From assembly GCA_029555885.1 (NCBI GenBank), contig JAKPQT010000330.1:1-30403 (forward strand): DNA of 30,403 nt, given 5' to 3'. A program made the translations under genes and the position numbers. Positions 7,353 to 16,842 of the stretch are shown in pieces (positions within the stretch are counted from its first letter, which is position 1; each line of letters starts with the position of its first letter). The notes under the pieces were generated by a model, which saw only the letters and a program-made list of their open reading frames with translations, was not told the origin of the DNA and made no database searches. Origin of the DNA: Chloroflexota bacterium (GTDB lineage Bacteria; Chloroflexota; Anaerolineae; CG2-30-64-16).

Positions 7353-8428
7353 TGCATTATCTGGAAAGCCTGCTTGCGCGTGCAACCGGCGCACCGGAGA
7401 CGGGGCGTCTGGTGATGCCGCGGCCGGTGTCGCTGTTCGAGCCGGTGTCCGGCGCTGCATGGGAGCCCCCTTTGGCCGGTGATGTTGGCGGCGCGGGCGC
7501 AGATTCTTACGACCAGCCTGATTCGAACCTGCCGGGAGCGCCGATCACCGGATCGGCGGCGGCGGGGACCGAAGACGCCTATACCCAACCTGACCGGCTG
7601 ACCCCCAGAGTTCAGCCCCATCCTTCGACTGATGATACTTCGTCATCAGTGTTGAATGGCAGGACCGCTCAGGATGCTCCGACGGGTGATGATTCGCGGC
7701 CCATGTTGAGCCGTACACCCGCTCAGGATGCTTCGAGAGGCGAGAGTCCGCCGCCTGATGTGAGGCGCGCGGCGGCGCCAGAGCGGCTGGCACCCGAACT
7801 TCAGCCGCATCCTTCGACTGGTGATATCGCATTGCCGGCGTTGCGCCATACACCCGCGCAAGATGTTTCGACTGGTGACGCCTCGCCCGTGGGGAGTCCT
7901 GCGATTGCACGGGATGCTACGACTGCTGACATCTCGCCACGCGCGTTAAGGCGCGCGGCAGCGTCGGGCATACAGGGAACGCCAGTCACCAGAGCGGTGC
8001 CTGTCCGGGCCACGGACGCCCACACGCAGTCTGGCCGGTCGACACCCGAGCTTCAGCCGCATCCTTCGACTGGCGGCAGCGCGTTGCGGACGTTGCGCCC
8101 TGCACCCGCTCAGGATGCTGCTGCGGACGGCAGTCCGGCGCGCGTTCAGGGCCGCGCAGGGAGGGACTCCGGCAGCGACATGTCGCCGCACCCGCCGGCT
8201 GCATCCGTCGCGGCCAGCCAGGTCACAGCGTCGCCCGGAGCCGTATCATCGCCGGTTGCGTCGCCCGAAGCGCCGCCCGTCGTCCGGGTCACGATCAGCC
8301 GGGTGGATGTGCGCGCGGTGCTGCCGCCGCCGGTCGAGCCGCCCAGGTCTCAGCGCCTTGCGCCGCCTGCACCGGGGCCGTCGCTCTCTCTGGATGACTA
8401 TCTGAAGCGGGGTCGGGGGGGAGCCTGA
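7349..8428 (+). CDS. Disordered, repeat-containing eCIS accessory protein with C-terminal VRAVLPPP/LSLDDYLKR motif
   Basis: 359 residues, starting at ATG 7349 (overlapping the previous stop as ATGATG). The first ~20 residues (MMHYLESLLARATGA) may form a helix. Residues ~25-305 are Pro/Ser/Thr/Ala/Asp-rich with no predicted fold and contain degenerate ~18-residue units of the form STGDxSxxALxxTPAQDA. The final ~50 residues are VVRVTISRVDVRAVLPPPVE, then a Pro-rich link, then LSLDDYLKR. I recall this C-terminal signature from small proteins located between the gp26-like and DUF4255 genes of other eCIS clusters. It looks like a short docking motif on a variable linker. It is too Pro-rich to be a normal helical tape measure. 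Its function is unknown. Confidence 0.7.
   Translation: MMHYLESLLARATGAPETGRLVMPRPVSLFEPVSGAAWEPPLAGDVGGAGADSYDQPDSNLPGAPITGSAAAGTEDAYTQPDRLTPRVQPHPSTDDTSSSVLNGRTAQDAPTGDDSRPMLSRTPAQDASRGESPPPDVRRAAAPERLAPELQPHPSTGDIALPALRHTPAQDVSTGDASPVGSPAIARDATTADISPRALRRAAASGIQGTPVTRAVPVRATDAHTQSGRSTPELQPHPSTGGSALRTLRPAPAQDAAADGSPARVQGRAGRDSGSDMSPHPPAASVAASQVTASPGAVSSPVASPEAPPVVRVTISRVDVRAVLPPPVEPPRSQRLAPPAPGPSLSLDDYLKRGRGGA
7603..8160 (+). repeat. In-frame degenerate repeats inside the linker gene
   Basis: A 21-nt core, TTCAGCC(C/G)CATCCTTCGACTG, occurs at 7611-7631, 7800-7820 and 8052-8072, always in frame (spacings 189 and 252 bp). The copies at 7791-7821 and 8043-8073 match over 31 nt with one difference. 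Between them are weaker units ending in CTCAGGATGCT-like sequence. They encode the STGD...TPAQDA protein units and probably grew by slippage or unequal recombination. Confidence 0.75.
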
Positions 8429-10295
8429 TGAGCAACAATCTGGCGATCGCCACTGTCACGGCCGGGTTTGCAGAGCTGCTGCTGCCCGCTCTGCGCCGCG
8501 CGATTACGGACGCGCGGGTCACCACCCGACGGCCCGACACGCCGACCGGCCTGACCCCGGAGGCGCGGGTCAATCTGTATCTATACAACGTCGTGCCTAA
8601 CACCGCGTGGCGCAACGCGGACCTGCCGCTGCGCCGCGCAGACGGCGGGCTGGCGCAGCGTGCACAGGCCGGGCTGGACCTGCACTATCTCCTGACCTTC
8701 TACGGCGATGAGTCCCAGCTCCAGCCGCAGCGGTTGCTGGCAGCCGCGATCGGCGCATTGGAGCTGCGCCCGATGCTCTCGCGCGACCTGATCCGCACGC
8801 TCGTCCGCAACGCGCAGGACCCGACCGACACCTATAACTTCCTGGTCGGCTCCAACCTGGCAGATCAGGTTGAGGTAGTGCGTTTCGCGCCCCTGAGCCT
8901 CAACCTAGAGGAGCTCTCGAAGCTCTGGTCGGTCTTCTTCCAGACGAGCTACTCCCTCTCGGTGGCGTACCAGGCGTCGGTCGTGCTGGTCGAGCCGGAT
9001 GAGGGCACGCCGCAGCCCGCGCTGCCCGTGCGCGACTACAACGTCTATGCCGTGCCGTTCCGCCGCGCGCTCATCGAGCAAGTCATCGCGGCCGAGGGTG
9101 CGGGCCGGCCCATTGTGCGGAGCAGCCGCCTGCTCATCCGCGGGACGCAGTTGCGCGGAGACATCACGCGCGTCAGCATCAGCCGGCTGGAGGTCACCCC
9201 CCGGCCCGAGGACATCACCGACCGGCAGATCGCGGTCGCCCTGCCCGCGCTGCGAGCCGATGCGCTGCGCGCGGGCGTGCAGGTCCTCCAGGTGCTGCAC
9301 TACCTGGCCATGGGCACACCGCCCGTCGAGCATCGCGGGTTCGCCTCGGATGCCGCCGCGTTCGTGCTGCACCCAACCATCACCGGGCTGGAGTTCTCCG
9401 CACCGAACCTGACCGTCCTGACCGACCCCGTGGCAGCCACCGACCAGCGCACCGTCCTGCTCCTGAATGAGCTGAACCCCGCGCCGGGCACGCGTCCGCA
9501 CAGCTACAGCCTCGACCCTGCCAGCGCCGCGGGCAACTCCATCGTGTTTACCCAGGCCAACAGCGATCCCGCGCTGGCAGAGCTAGGGCTGGCGAATCCA
9601 TCGCTGGCCTGGGGCGTGCTCTCCGCTCCGCTGGCGGGATTCGCGGGCCTGACCAACAGCCCGGCCCACATTCTCGCGACGCTGGCGGGCGAGGGGCCGC
9701 ACGACGTGACCATCAGCGGCGCACCGGCCAACCTCGACGCGGCACGCGCCGTGCTGGAGGCGGGCCTGCACGCCGCGCACACCAGCGCAGCCTTCACCGC
9801 CGCGCGCGTCCTGCGCCTGGGCGACCGGCTGTTCGTGCTGGCCGGCGGCCTGGCCGGTACGGCCAGCTTCGACGCAGCGGGCAGCGACCCGGCCGTGGAT
9901 GAGCTGGGCCTGCGCAACGGCGGCCCCGCGTGGGCTGCGCTTTCCGCGGATCTGGCCGGTTTCGGCGGCGTCAGCCAGGATCCCGCGCGGCTGCGGGTCA
10001 GCATCGGCAGCGACGATCCGCACGAGGTCGTCATTCAGGGTGCGCCCGCGACCCTCGACGCGGCCCGCGCCGCGCTGGAGACCGGCCTGCGTGCCGCGCA
10101 CGTGACGCCGGCCTTCACACAGGCGCGCGTCGCGCGGCTAGACGACCGGCTGCTCATCGTGCCCGGCCCGGGCGTCCATTTCGTGCTCAGCGGCGTTGCG
10201 CCCGGCGACTACCTGGTGCGCGTGCAGGTGGACGGGGCCGAGAGCCCGCTCATCGCAGACGGCACGGGCCTCTATACGGGTCCGAGGGTAACGGT

Positions 10296-10299
<4 letters not shown>
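8428..10299 (+). CDS. DUF4255 (Pvc16-type) tube-terminator/cap protein with a duplicated C-terminal domain
   Basis: 623 residues. The N-terminal ~190 residues are a clear DUF4255/Pvc16_N domain: LAIATVTAGFAELLLPALRR, VNLYLYNVVPNTAWRNADLP, DLHYLLTFYGDESQLQPQRL. In Afp/PVC this family (Afp16) caps the tube and sheath and sets the particle end. The middle (~190-360) is beta-rich. Residues ~384-590 contain two tandem copies of a ~107-residue unit, the first starting AELGLANPS at 384 and the second DELGLRNGG at 491. The copies share LAGF.G, PH.V.I.GAPA.LDAARA and LRAAH..AFT.ARV. The end (PGDYLVRVQVDGAESPLIAD) is an Ig-like strand pair. The ATG at 8428 shares its A with the previous TGA and is preceded by GGGGGGAG. 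The duplicated domain is an addition to the usual family length. Confidence 0.9.
9577..10170 (+). repeat. Tandem 107-codon duplication within the DUF4255 gene
   Basis: Residues ~384-490 and ~491-590 of the encoded protein align end to end, for example GAPANLDAARAVLEAGLHAA against GAPATLDAARAALETGLRAA and LRLGDRLFVLAGG against ARLDDRLLIVPGP. The DNA copies have diverged, so the duplication is not recent. The unit has the alternating helix/strand look of small adhesive domains found in tail and flagellar hook proteins. Confidence 0.8.
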
Positions 10300-12368
<2,069 letters not shown>

Positions 12369-12373
12369 ATACG

Positions 12374-12676
12374 ATGACGCAACCGCAAGCCATCGAGCTG
12401 CACATCGAGGAGCTGGTGCTGCACGGCTTCGAGCCGGCGCAACGTCGCGCTATTGCCCAGGCTGTCGAGGAGGCGTTGTCCAGGCTGCTTACAGAGCGCG
12501 GCCTCCCGCCGGGCTGGGCCGAGGGCGCACAGATCGACCGGCTGGACGCAGGGCAGTTCGAGGTCATGCCGGCCGCGCCGCCCTCTGCGATTGGCGTCCA
12601 AGTTGCACAGGCCTTGTACACCGGGGCAGCAGGCTCACCGGAGGCGCCGAACGCAGCGGAGGTCCGCCATGACTAA
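12374..12676 (+). CDS. Small eCIS-associated protein of unknown function
   Basis: 100 residues from ATG 12374, 5 bp after the ATPase stop. The sequence begins with a short strand and amphipathic helices (IELHIEELVLHGFEPAQRRA, AIAQAVEEALSRLLTERG). It then has a loop with IDRLDAGQFEV and a final helix IGVQVAQALYTG. I recognise the pattern 'IELHIEELVLHGF...IG.QVA.A.Y' as a recurring small gene between the ATPase and DUF4157 genes in other eCIS loci, but no function is assigned to it. It has no cysteines, signal peptide or membrane segment. Its stop lies 8 bp inside the next gene, suggesting translational coupling to the DUF4157 protein. A chaperone or adaptor for the neighbouring protein is a reasonable guess only. 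Confidence 0.7.
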   Translation: MTQPQAIELHIEELVLHGFEPAQRRAIAQAVEEALSRLLTERGLPPGWAEGAQIDRLDAGQFEVMPAAPPSAIGVQVAQALYTGAAGSPEAPNAAEVRHD

Positions 12677-14066
12677 TGTAACTCGCACGGAAGCCCGCGC
12701 CGCGGCACACGCGCCGGCCGCAACCTGGCTGGAGACGCCGGGCGTGCAGCCCCAGCTTGTAGACAGACCCGCGCCCTTGTTGCAGCCGCGGCAACTGGGG
12801 GCCATCCTGCCGCTCACGAGCGAACGCACGGCAGCCTGTCCCGCGTCCCCCCGCGCATGCCCGTTCGGCGGCGCGTGCCACATCTGCCCGGCGGGCATCC
12901 AGGCCAAATTGAGCGTCAGCCAGCCCGGCGACCCCTTCGAACAAGAGGCCGACCGGGTGAGCGAGACCATCCTGCGGATGCCGGAGCCGGTCATCCAGCG
13001 GCAGGAATGCCCGACGTGCGACGACGAGCCGGAGGATGCTCTTATTCAGCGGGAGGCCATCACGCCCGCCGCGAGCGCGACGACATCCGCGCTGAGCGCC
13101 GCGGTGCCGCAGGGCGGCGGGCAGGCTCTGCCCGCCCCGGTGCGCGACTTCTTCGGTTCGCGCTTCAGCGCGGCGGGCGGCAGCGTCCACGACTTCAGCC
13201 GGGTCCGCATTCACACCGGCCCGCAGGCCGATGCCGCCGCAGATGCAATCCACGCCCGCGCCTACACGCTCGGCCACAACATCATCTTCGCCGCAGGCGA
13301 GTACGCGCCGCATACAGAAGCGGGCCGCCGACTGCTGGCGCACGAGCTGACCCACGTCATCCAGCAGCGCCCGGACGTCCTCCAGCGCGATCCTCCCGGC
13401 TCATCCGGCTCTTCCGGCCCATCAGTCAGTATGCCGAGCATGACCAGCCTGCTCTTCCGCTACGGCGACCTGCGCTTGCAGGCGAACCTGCCGACGGAGG
13501 TCGTCGCGACGCTGCCGGTGGAGCTGCGCAACGTCGGCACGCTGACCTTCTCGATGACTGCGGACATCCCGAACAACTTCTCGCTGGCGATCACGCTCGA
13601 CACGGAGCCGGACATTCGCATCCGCACGCAGGTCGGCTATAACCGGGAGACGGGGAACATGACGGTGGGGTTGGTGGTCCAGTCCACGCGCAGGACCTGC
13701 ACGATCCCGAACGCGACCGAAGTGCAGGAGCAGCTACAGGCCGCGGGCCAGCGGGCCACGACTGCACTCCAGAACTTCCTGAACCCGCCCGCGCCCACGC
13801 CGTTGGCGCCGGGCGAATCGGGCCCGGTCCTGCCGCCGGAAATCGACCGGGCAGTCGAGCTGGGCGCGGCCATCGGTGACCTGTATAGCAAGGCGAAGGC
13901 CGCGGGCGCAGGCCAGCGGTGCATTGTGCAGCCGGTGTGGTCGATCGACTTCGGCGCGCGGATTCCGGTGAATCCGCCGAACACCGGGCCGGACATCTTC
14001 GGGCCGAGCGAGCGGGAGCGCGCGCCGCAGCCCTATTTCGGGCTGGGGTTCACATATCACTTTTAG
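12669..14066 (+). CDS. DUF4157 protein, putative eCIS cargo/effector
   Basis: 465 residues from ATG 12669, with GGAGGT 6 nt upstream and an 8-bp overlap with the preceding gene. Residues ~64-76 hold a Cys-rich motif (CPFGGACHICP), followed by AKLSVSQPGDPFEQEADRVS and a second Cys pair, all typical of the N-terminus of DUF4157 proteins. The DUF4157 domain (~155-235) contains the zinc-metalloprotease-like H225-E-L-T-H229 followed by VIQQR. The C-terminal ~220 residues start after a Gly/Ser/Pro linker (GSSGSSGPS), are beta-strand-rich, contain a helical, Pro-rich middle part, and end in GLGFTYHF. I do not recognise this part. DUF4157 is reported as a domain enriched in eCIS-linked toxins, usually N-terminal to a variable effector domain, so this is the best cargo candidate in the locus. 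The HExxH motif might also be structural or self-processing. Confidence 0.85.
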   Translation: MTNVTRTEARAAAHAPAATWLETPGVQPQLVDRPAPLLQPRQLGAILPLTSERTAACPASPRACPFGGACHICPAGIQAKLSVSQPGDPFEQEADRVSETILRMPEPVIQRQECPTCDDEPEDALIQREAITPAASATTSALSAAVPQGGGQALPAPVRDFFGSRFSAAGGSVHDFSRVRIHTGPQADAAADAIHARAYTLGHNIIFAAGEYAPHTEAGRRLLAHELTHVIQQRPDVLQRDPPGSSGSSGPSVSMPSMTSLLFRYGDLRLQANLPTEVVATLPVELRNVGTLTFSMTADIPNNFSLAITLDTEPDIRIRTQVGYNRETGNMTVGLVVQSTRRTCTIPNATEVQEQLQAAGQRATTALQNFLNPPAPTPLAPGESGPVLPPEIDRAVELGAAIGDLYSKAKAAGAGQRCIVQPVWSIDFGARIPVNPPNTGPDIFGPSERERAPQPYFGLGFTYHF

Positions 14067-14089
14067 AGGCATGACGGAGTGACAGGCTT

Positions 14090-14761
14090 ATGGGTACACT
14101 ATCCAGCTCACCACGGCTGCTGAAGGGCGCGATTGTCGGCATCGACATTCTCAACCCGCTGGCGAGTATCATCATCTTCCAGTACAACCCGGACACGATG
14201 ACGCGCACGCTGACGCCGCAGACCGCGGGCGGGCAGGGCGCAGATCGGTCCGAGGCGCTGCGGCTGAAGGGTGCGCCGCAGGAAGCGATTACGCTCAGCG
14301 TGGAGATCGACGCGACGGACCAGCTTGCGGACGGCAACCCGATTGCGGGCACGATGGGCATCTACCCACAACTGGCCGCGCTCGAAATGCTCGTCTATCC
14401 CAAGAGCGCGCTCGTCATCGCCAACACGATCCTGCTCGCCGCGGGCACCATCGAAATCATCCCACCGGCCGCGCCGCTGACGCTCTTCATCTGGGGCCCG
14501 CAGCGCATTCTGCCCGTCCGCCTGACGACCTTCAGCATCACGGAAGAAGCCTACGACCCGCTGCTGAACCCCATCCGAGCGCGCGTGCAGTTGGGGATGC
14601 GCGTGCTCAGCTACAACGACCTGCCCGTGACGCACCCCGGCTACAGTCTGTTCCTGGCGCACCAGATTATGAAGGAAGTCATGGCCGTGGTCGGCAGCGT
14701 GGGCAACGTGGCGGGCGGCATTTCCGGGTCATTCAGCGCCAGCGCCAGCATCGGAGGTTGA
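14090..14761 (+). CDS. CIS tube/hub protein (Afp7-like, LysM part split off)
   Basis: 223 residues from ATG 14090. The sequence FQYNPDTMTRTLTPQ followed by LKGAPQEAITLSVEIDATDQ, and FIWGPQRILPVRLTTFSITE with LRARV-type ending (IRARVQLGMRVLSYNDLP), is the conserved core of the CIS_tube family (N-terminal part of Afp7/gp53-like proteins). These proteins join the inner tube to the baseplate hub. In Afp7 homologues a LysM domain usually follows in the same chain. Here that domain is encoded by the next gene, and this protein ends instead with a Gly/Ser/Ala tail (GSVGNVAGGISGSFSASA). The stop overlaps the region of the next start, so the two are tightly coupled. Confidence 0.88.
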   Translation: MGTLSSSPRLLKGAIVGIDILNPLASIIIFQYNPDTMTRTLTPQTAGGQGADRSEALRLKGAPQEAITLSVEIDATDQLADGNPIAGTMGIYPQLAALEMLVYPKSALVIANTILLAAGTIEIIPPAAPLTLFIWGPQRILPVRLTTFSITEEAYDPLLNPIRARVQLGMRVLSYNDLPVTHPGYSLFLAHQIMKEVMAVVGSVGNVAGGISGSFSASASIGG

Positions 14762-14763
14762 GC

Positions 14764-15054
14764 ATGTTCGAGCACACCAGCCGCTATTACAACATCGAGA
14801 CCGCGACGCTAACGCTCGCCGACGGCCGGGTTGTCGCGTACAAGCGCCGCCGCTTCCTGCCCCAGGCCGAGGACTTGCAGGTGTTGGCGGAGGTAACGGT
14901 CAGCCAGGGCGACCGGCTGGACCTGATTACCGCGCGCACGCTCGGCGACCCGGAGCAGTACTGGCGCATCTGCGACGCGAACGAGGCGATGAATCCGCCG
15001 GACCTGACGGACGAGCCGGGCGAGGTCCTGCGCGTGCCGGTGCCGCAGGCGTAG
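14764..15054 (+). CDS. LysM-domain baseplate protein (gp53/Afp7 C-terminal-like)
   Basis: 96 residues from ATG 14764, preceded by GGAGG 6 nt upstream (a TTG at 14758 would add two residues and is less likely). The sequence holds a short N-terminal strand pair (SRYYNIETATLTLADGRVVA, then YKRRRFLP). A LysM-like motif follows, EVTVSQGDRLDLITARTLGD then PEQYWRICDANEAMNPPDL and a final strand GEVLRVPVP. In T4 gp53 and Afp7 such LysM folds link baseplate wedge and hub. It starts 2 bp after the stop of the CIS-tube gene and together with it reconstitutes a full Afp7-like protein. Confidence 0.88.
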   Translation: MFEHTSRYYNIETATLTLADGRVVAYKRRRFLPQAEDLQVLAEVTVSQGDRLDLITARTLGDPEQYWRICDANEAMNPPDLTDEPGEVLRVPVPQA

Positions 15055-15064
15055 CGAGGATACG

Positions 15065-16201
15065 ATGCTCTTAGGTTCTTATCTCACGCTGTTGATCGGG
15101 CCGACCGTCGCGGTGCCCGCGCCGCCATCGCTGCTGGAGTCGCTCCAGCGGATCGAGGTCACGCACGACGATTCCGGGCAGTCGGGCTTCCAGATCGTGT
15201 TCAGCGTGGGCCGCTCCGGGCCGATGGACCTGCTCGACTTCGCGCTGATGTCCAACCCGCTGCTCAAGGTGTTCAACCGGGTCATCATGGTCGTCACGAT
15301 GAACGCCATCCCAACCGTGCTGATGGACGGCATCATCACCCACCTGGAGCTCAACCCGAGCGCGGAGCCGGGGCAATCTACCCTGACGCTGATGGGCAAG
15401 GATGTGAGCGTGATGATGGACCTGCAAGATCACCCGGTCGAGCACCCGGCGCAGCCGGAGCTGGTCATCGCGCTCAAGCTCATCGCGACCTATGCGCAGT
15501 ACGGGCTGATCCCGATGGTCATCCCGCCGCCGAGCGTGGACATCCCGCTGCCCATCCAGCGCATCCCGCGGCAGCAGGGCACGGACCTCGAGTTCCTGCG
15601 CGAGATGGCCGAGCGGTACGGCTACGTCTTTTACGTCAAACCCGGTCCCGCGCCGTTCACCAACACCGCGTACTGGGGCCCGCCCCCGCGCATCGGCGTC
15701 CCGCAGCGTGCGCTGTCGGTTGCGCTCGGCGGCACGACCAACGTCAATCGCATCAACTTCCGCAACGATGCGCTCGGCATGGAGACGGTCGAGGGCCAGG
15801 TGCAGGACAGCCTGACCAACCAGAAGGTGCCCGTCAAGACGTTCGCCAGCCTGCGGCCGCCGCTGGCCGCGTTCCCTGCGCTGCTGATGAACCAGCCCAA
15901 CGTGCCGCTGCGCCAGTTCAGTGCAACCGGACTCAACGTTGCGCAGGCGTATGCCCGCGCGCAAGGTCAGACAGATGCGTTCAGCGAGGCGGTCGTGGCG
16001 GAAGGCGAGCTAGATACCATGCGCTACGGCGGCATCCTGGACGCACGGGGCATCGTCGGGCTGCGCGGCGCAGGCTACAGCTATGACGGGCTGTGGTATG
16101 TCAAGCGCGTCAAGCACCGGATCGAACGCGAGAACTATCTCCAGGGCTTCACGCTGACGCGCGAGGGCCTGGGGTCGACCGTGCCGGTGGTGATACCGTA
16201 A
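15065..16201 (+). CDS. Baseplate hub protein, gp27/phage late control D-like
   Basis: 378 residues of the Phage_GPD/gp27-like family, corresponding to the N-terminal part of VgrG/Afp8. Supporting segments are LLESLQRIEVTHDDSGQSGF (first hub strand set), MDGIITHLELNPSAEPGQST, LTLMGKDVSVMMDLQD, the lysozyme-like helical insert EFLREMAERYGYVFYVKPGP, and the terminal YDGLWYVKRVKHRIERENYL. It forms the trimeric hub that matches the hexameric tube to the trimeric spike. A GAGGA element precedes the ATG. The OB-fold spike of Afp8/VgrG is missing from this chain and is encoded by the next gene, giving a P2-like (gpD plus gpV) split arrangement. Confidence 0.9.
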   Translation: MLLGSYLTLLIGPTVAVPAPPSLLESLQRIEVTHDDSGQSGFQIVFSVGRSGPMDLLDFALMSNPLLKVFNRVIMVVTMNAIPTVLMDGIITHLELNPSAEPGQSTLTLMGKDVSVMMDLQDHPVEHPAQPELVIALKLIATYAQYGLIPMVIPPPSVDIPLPIQRIPRQQGTDLEFLREMAERYGYVFYVKPGPAPFTNTAYWGPPPRIGVPQRALSVALGGTTNVNRINFRNDALGMETVEGQVQDSLTNQKVPVKTFASLRPPLAAFPALLMNQPNVPLRQFSATGLNVAQAYARAQGQTDAFSEAVVAEGELDTMRYGGILDARGIVGLRGAGYSYDGLWYVKRVKHRIERENYLQGFTLTREGLGSTVPVVIP

Positions 16202-16247
16202 GCAACAAGTAAAGAGTAACGAGTAACGGATATAAGCGAGGGAGCGC
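16202..16247 (+). repeat. Short 'GAGTAAC' repeat in the hub-spike gap
   Basis: The 46-bp gap contains AAAGAGTAACGAGTAACGG (16211-16229), that is, two adjacent copies of GAGTAACG/GAGTAAC, followed by the AGGGAG ribosome-binding site of the spike gene at 16239-16244. It is a short AT-richer tandem repeat unlike the neighbouring coding sequence and probably a spacer remnant. Confidence 0.5.
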
Positions 16248-16751
16248 ATGCCTGGACGAACCTACTACGGGAAGTACCGGGGAAAAGTCGAGAACAACAT
16301 CGACCCGCTGCAGCAGGGCCGGGTGCAGATATCGTGCCCTGCGGTGCTGGGCGACGGCAGCCTGAGCTGGGCCATGCCCTGCGTGCCGTACGCGGGATCG
16401 GGCGTCGGCTTCTTCGCGATCCCGCCCACCGGCGCCAACATCTGGGTGGAGTTCGAAGGCGGCGACCCGGACTACCCCATCTGGAGCGGCTGCTTCTGGG
16501 GCGTCGGCGAAGCGCCGGTGCTGCCCGCGCTGCCCCAGACGAAAATCTGGAAGACCGATGCCATCACGCTGAAGCTGGACGACCTGCCCGGCATCGGCGG
16601 GGTCACGCTGGAGGTCAACCCACCCGCGGTCGCGCTGCCGCTCAAGCTGGTACTGAACGTTAGCGGGATCGAGATGACCGTCGGTGCGGCCAGCGTCAAG
16701 CTCACGCCGGTGAGCGTGTCGATCAACAACGGCGCGCTGGAAATCATCTAG
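16248..16751 (+). CDS. Baseplate spike protein, gp5/gpV-like OB-fold
   Basis: 167 residues starting at ATG 16248 with AGGGAG 3 nt upstream. The N-terminal ~85 residues are a classic Phage_base_V/VgrG OB-fold: YYGKYRGKVENNIDPLQQGR, VQISCPAVLGDGSLSWAMPC, FFAIPPTGANIWVEFEGGDP, YPIWSGCFWG. The remaining ~80 residues are short hydrophobic/Thr-Val strands (VTLEVNPPAVALPLKLVLNV, VKLTPVSVSINNGALEII), consistent with the beginning of a trimeric beta-helix needle. The protein would sit below the hub and carry the PAAR-like tip. It is much shorter than the C-terminal part of long VgrG proteins and carries no extra effector domain. Confidence 0.92.
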   Translation: MPGRTYYGKYRGKVENNIDPLQQGRVQISCPAVLGDGSLSWAMPCVPYAGSGVGFFAIPPTGANIWVEFEGGDPDYPIWSGCFWGVGEAPVLPALPQTKIWKTDAITLKLDDLPGIGGVTLEVNPPAVALPLKLVLNVSGIEMTVGAASVKLTPVSVSINNGALEII

Positions 16752-16842
16752 GCCGGTTGAAAGTTACAGGTTGAAAGTTGAACGTTACCGGCAACCTGCA
16801 ACATTCAACTTTCCAACCTGCAACCGCATCAAGAGGGGTGCT
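16752..16842. repeat. Palindromic and direct-repeat spacer inside the operon
   Basis: GGTTGAAAGTT occurs at 16755-16765 and 16769-16779, and AACCTGCAAC at 16793-16802 and 16815-16824. CAGGTTGAAAGTTGAA (16767-16782) pairs with 16804-16820 apart from one bulged base, giving a ~16-bp stem with a 21-nt loop in the mRNA. No promoter or T-tract is evident. The spacer separates the spike and PAAR genes, an unusually large gap for this tightly packed operon. It could act as an mRNA-stability or partial terminator element, or be a mobile intergenic repeat. Confidence 0.7.

Noticed and set aside
9930..10295. N-terminal extension of the ATPase gene upstream of 10296
   Set aside because: The extension is Arg/Ala-rich shadow sequence of the DUF4255 gene. 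The ATGA overlap at 10296 gives the natural start.
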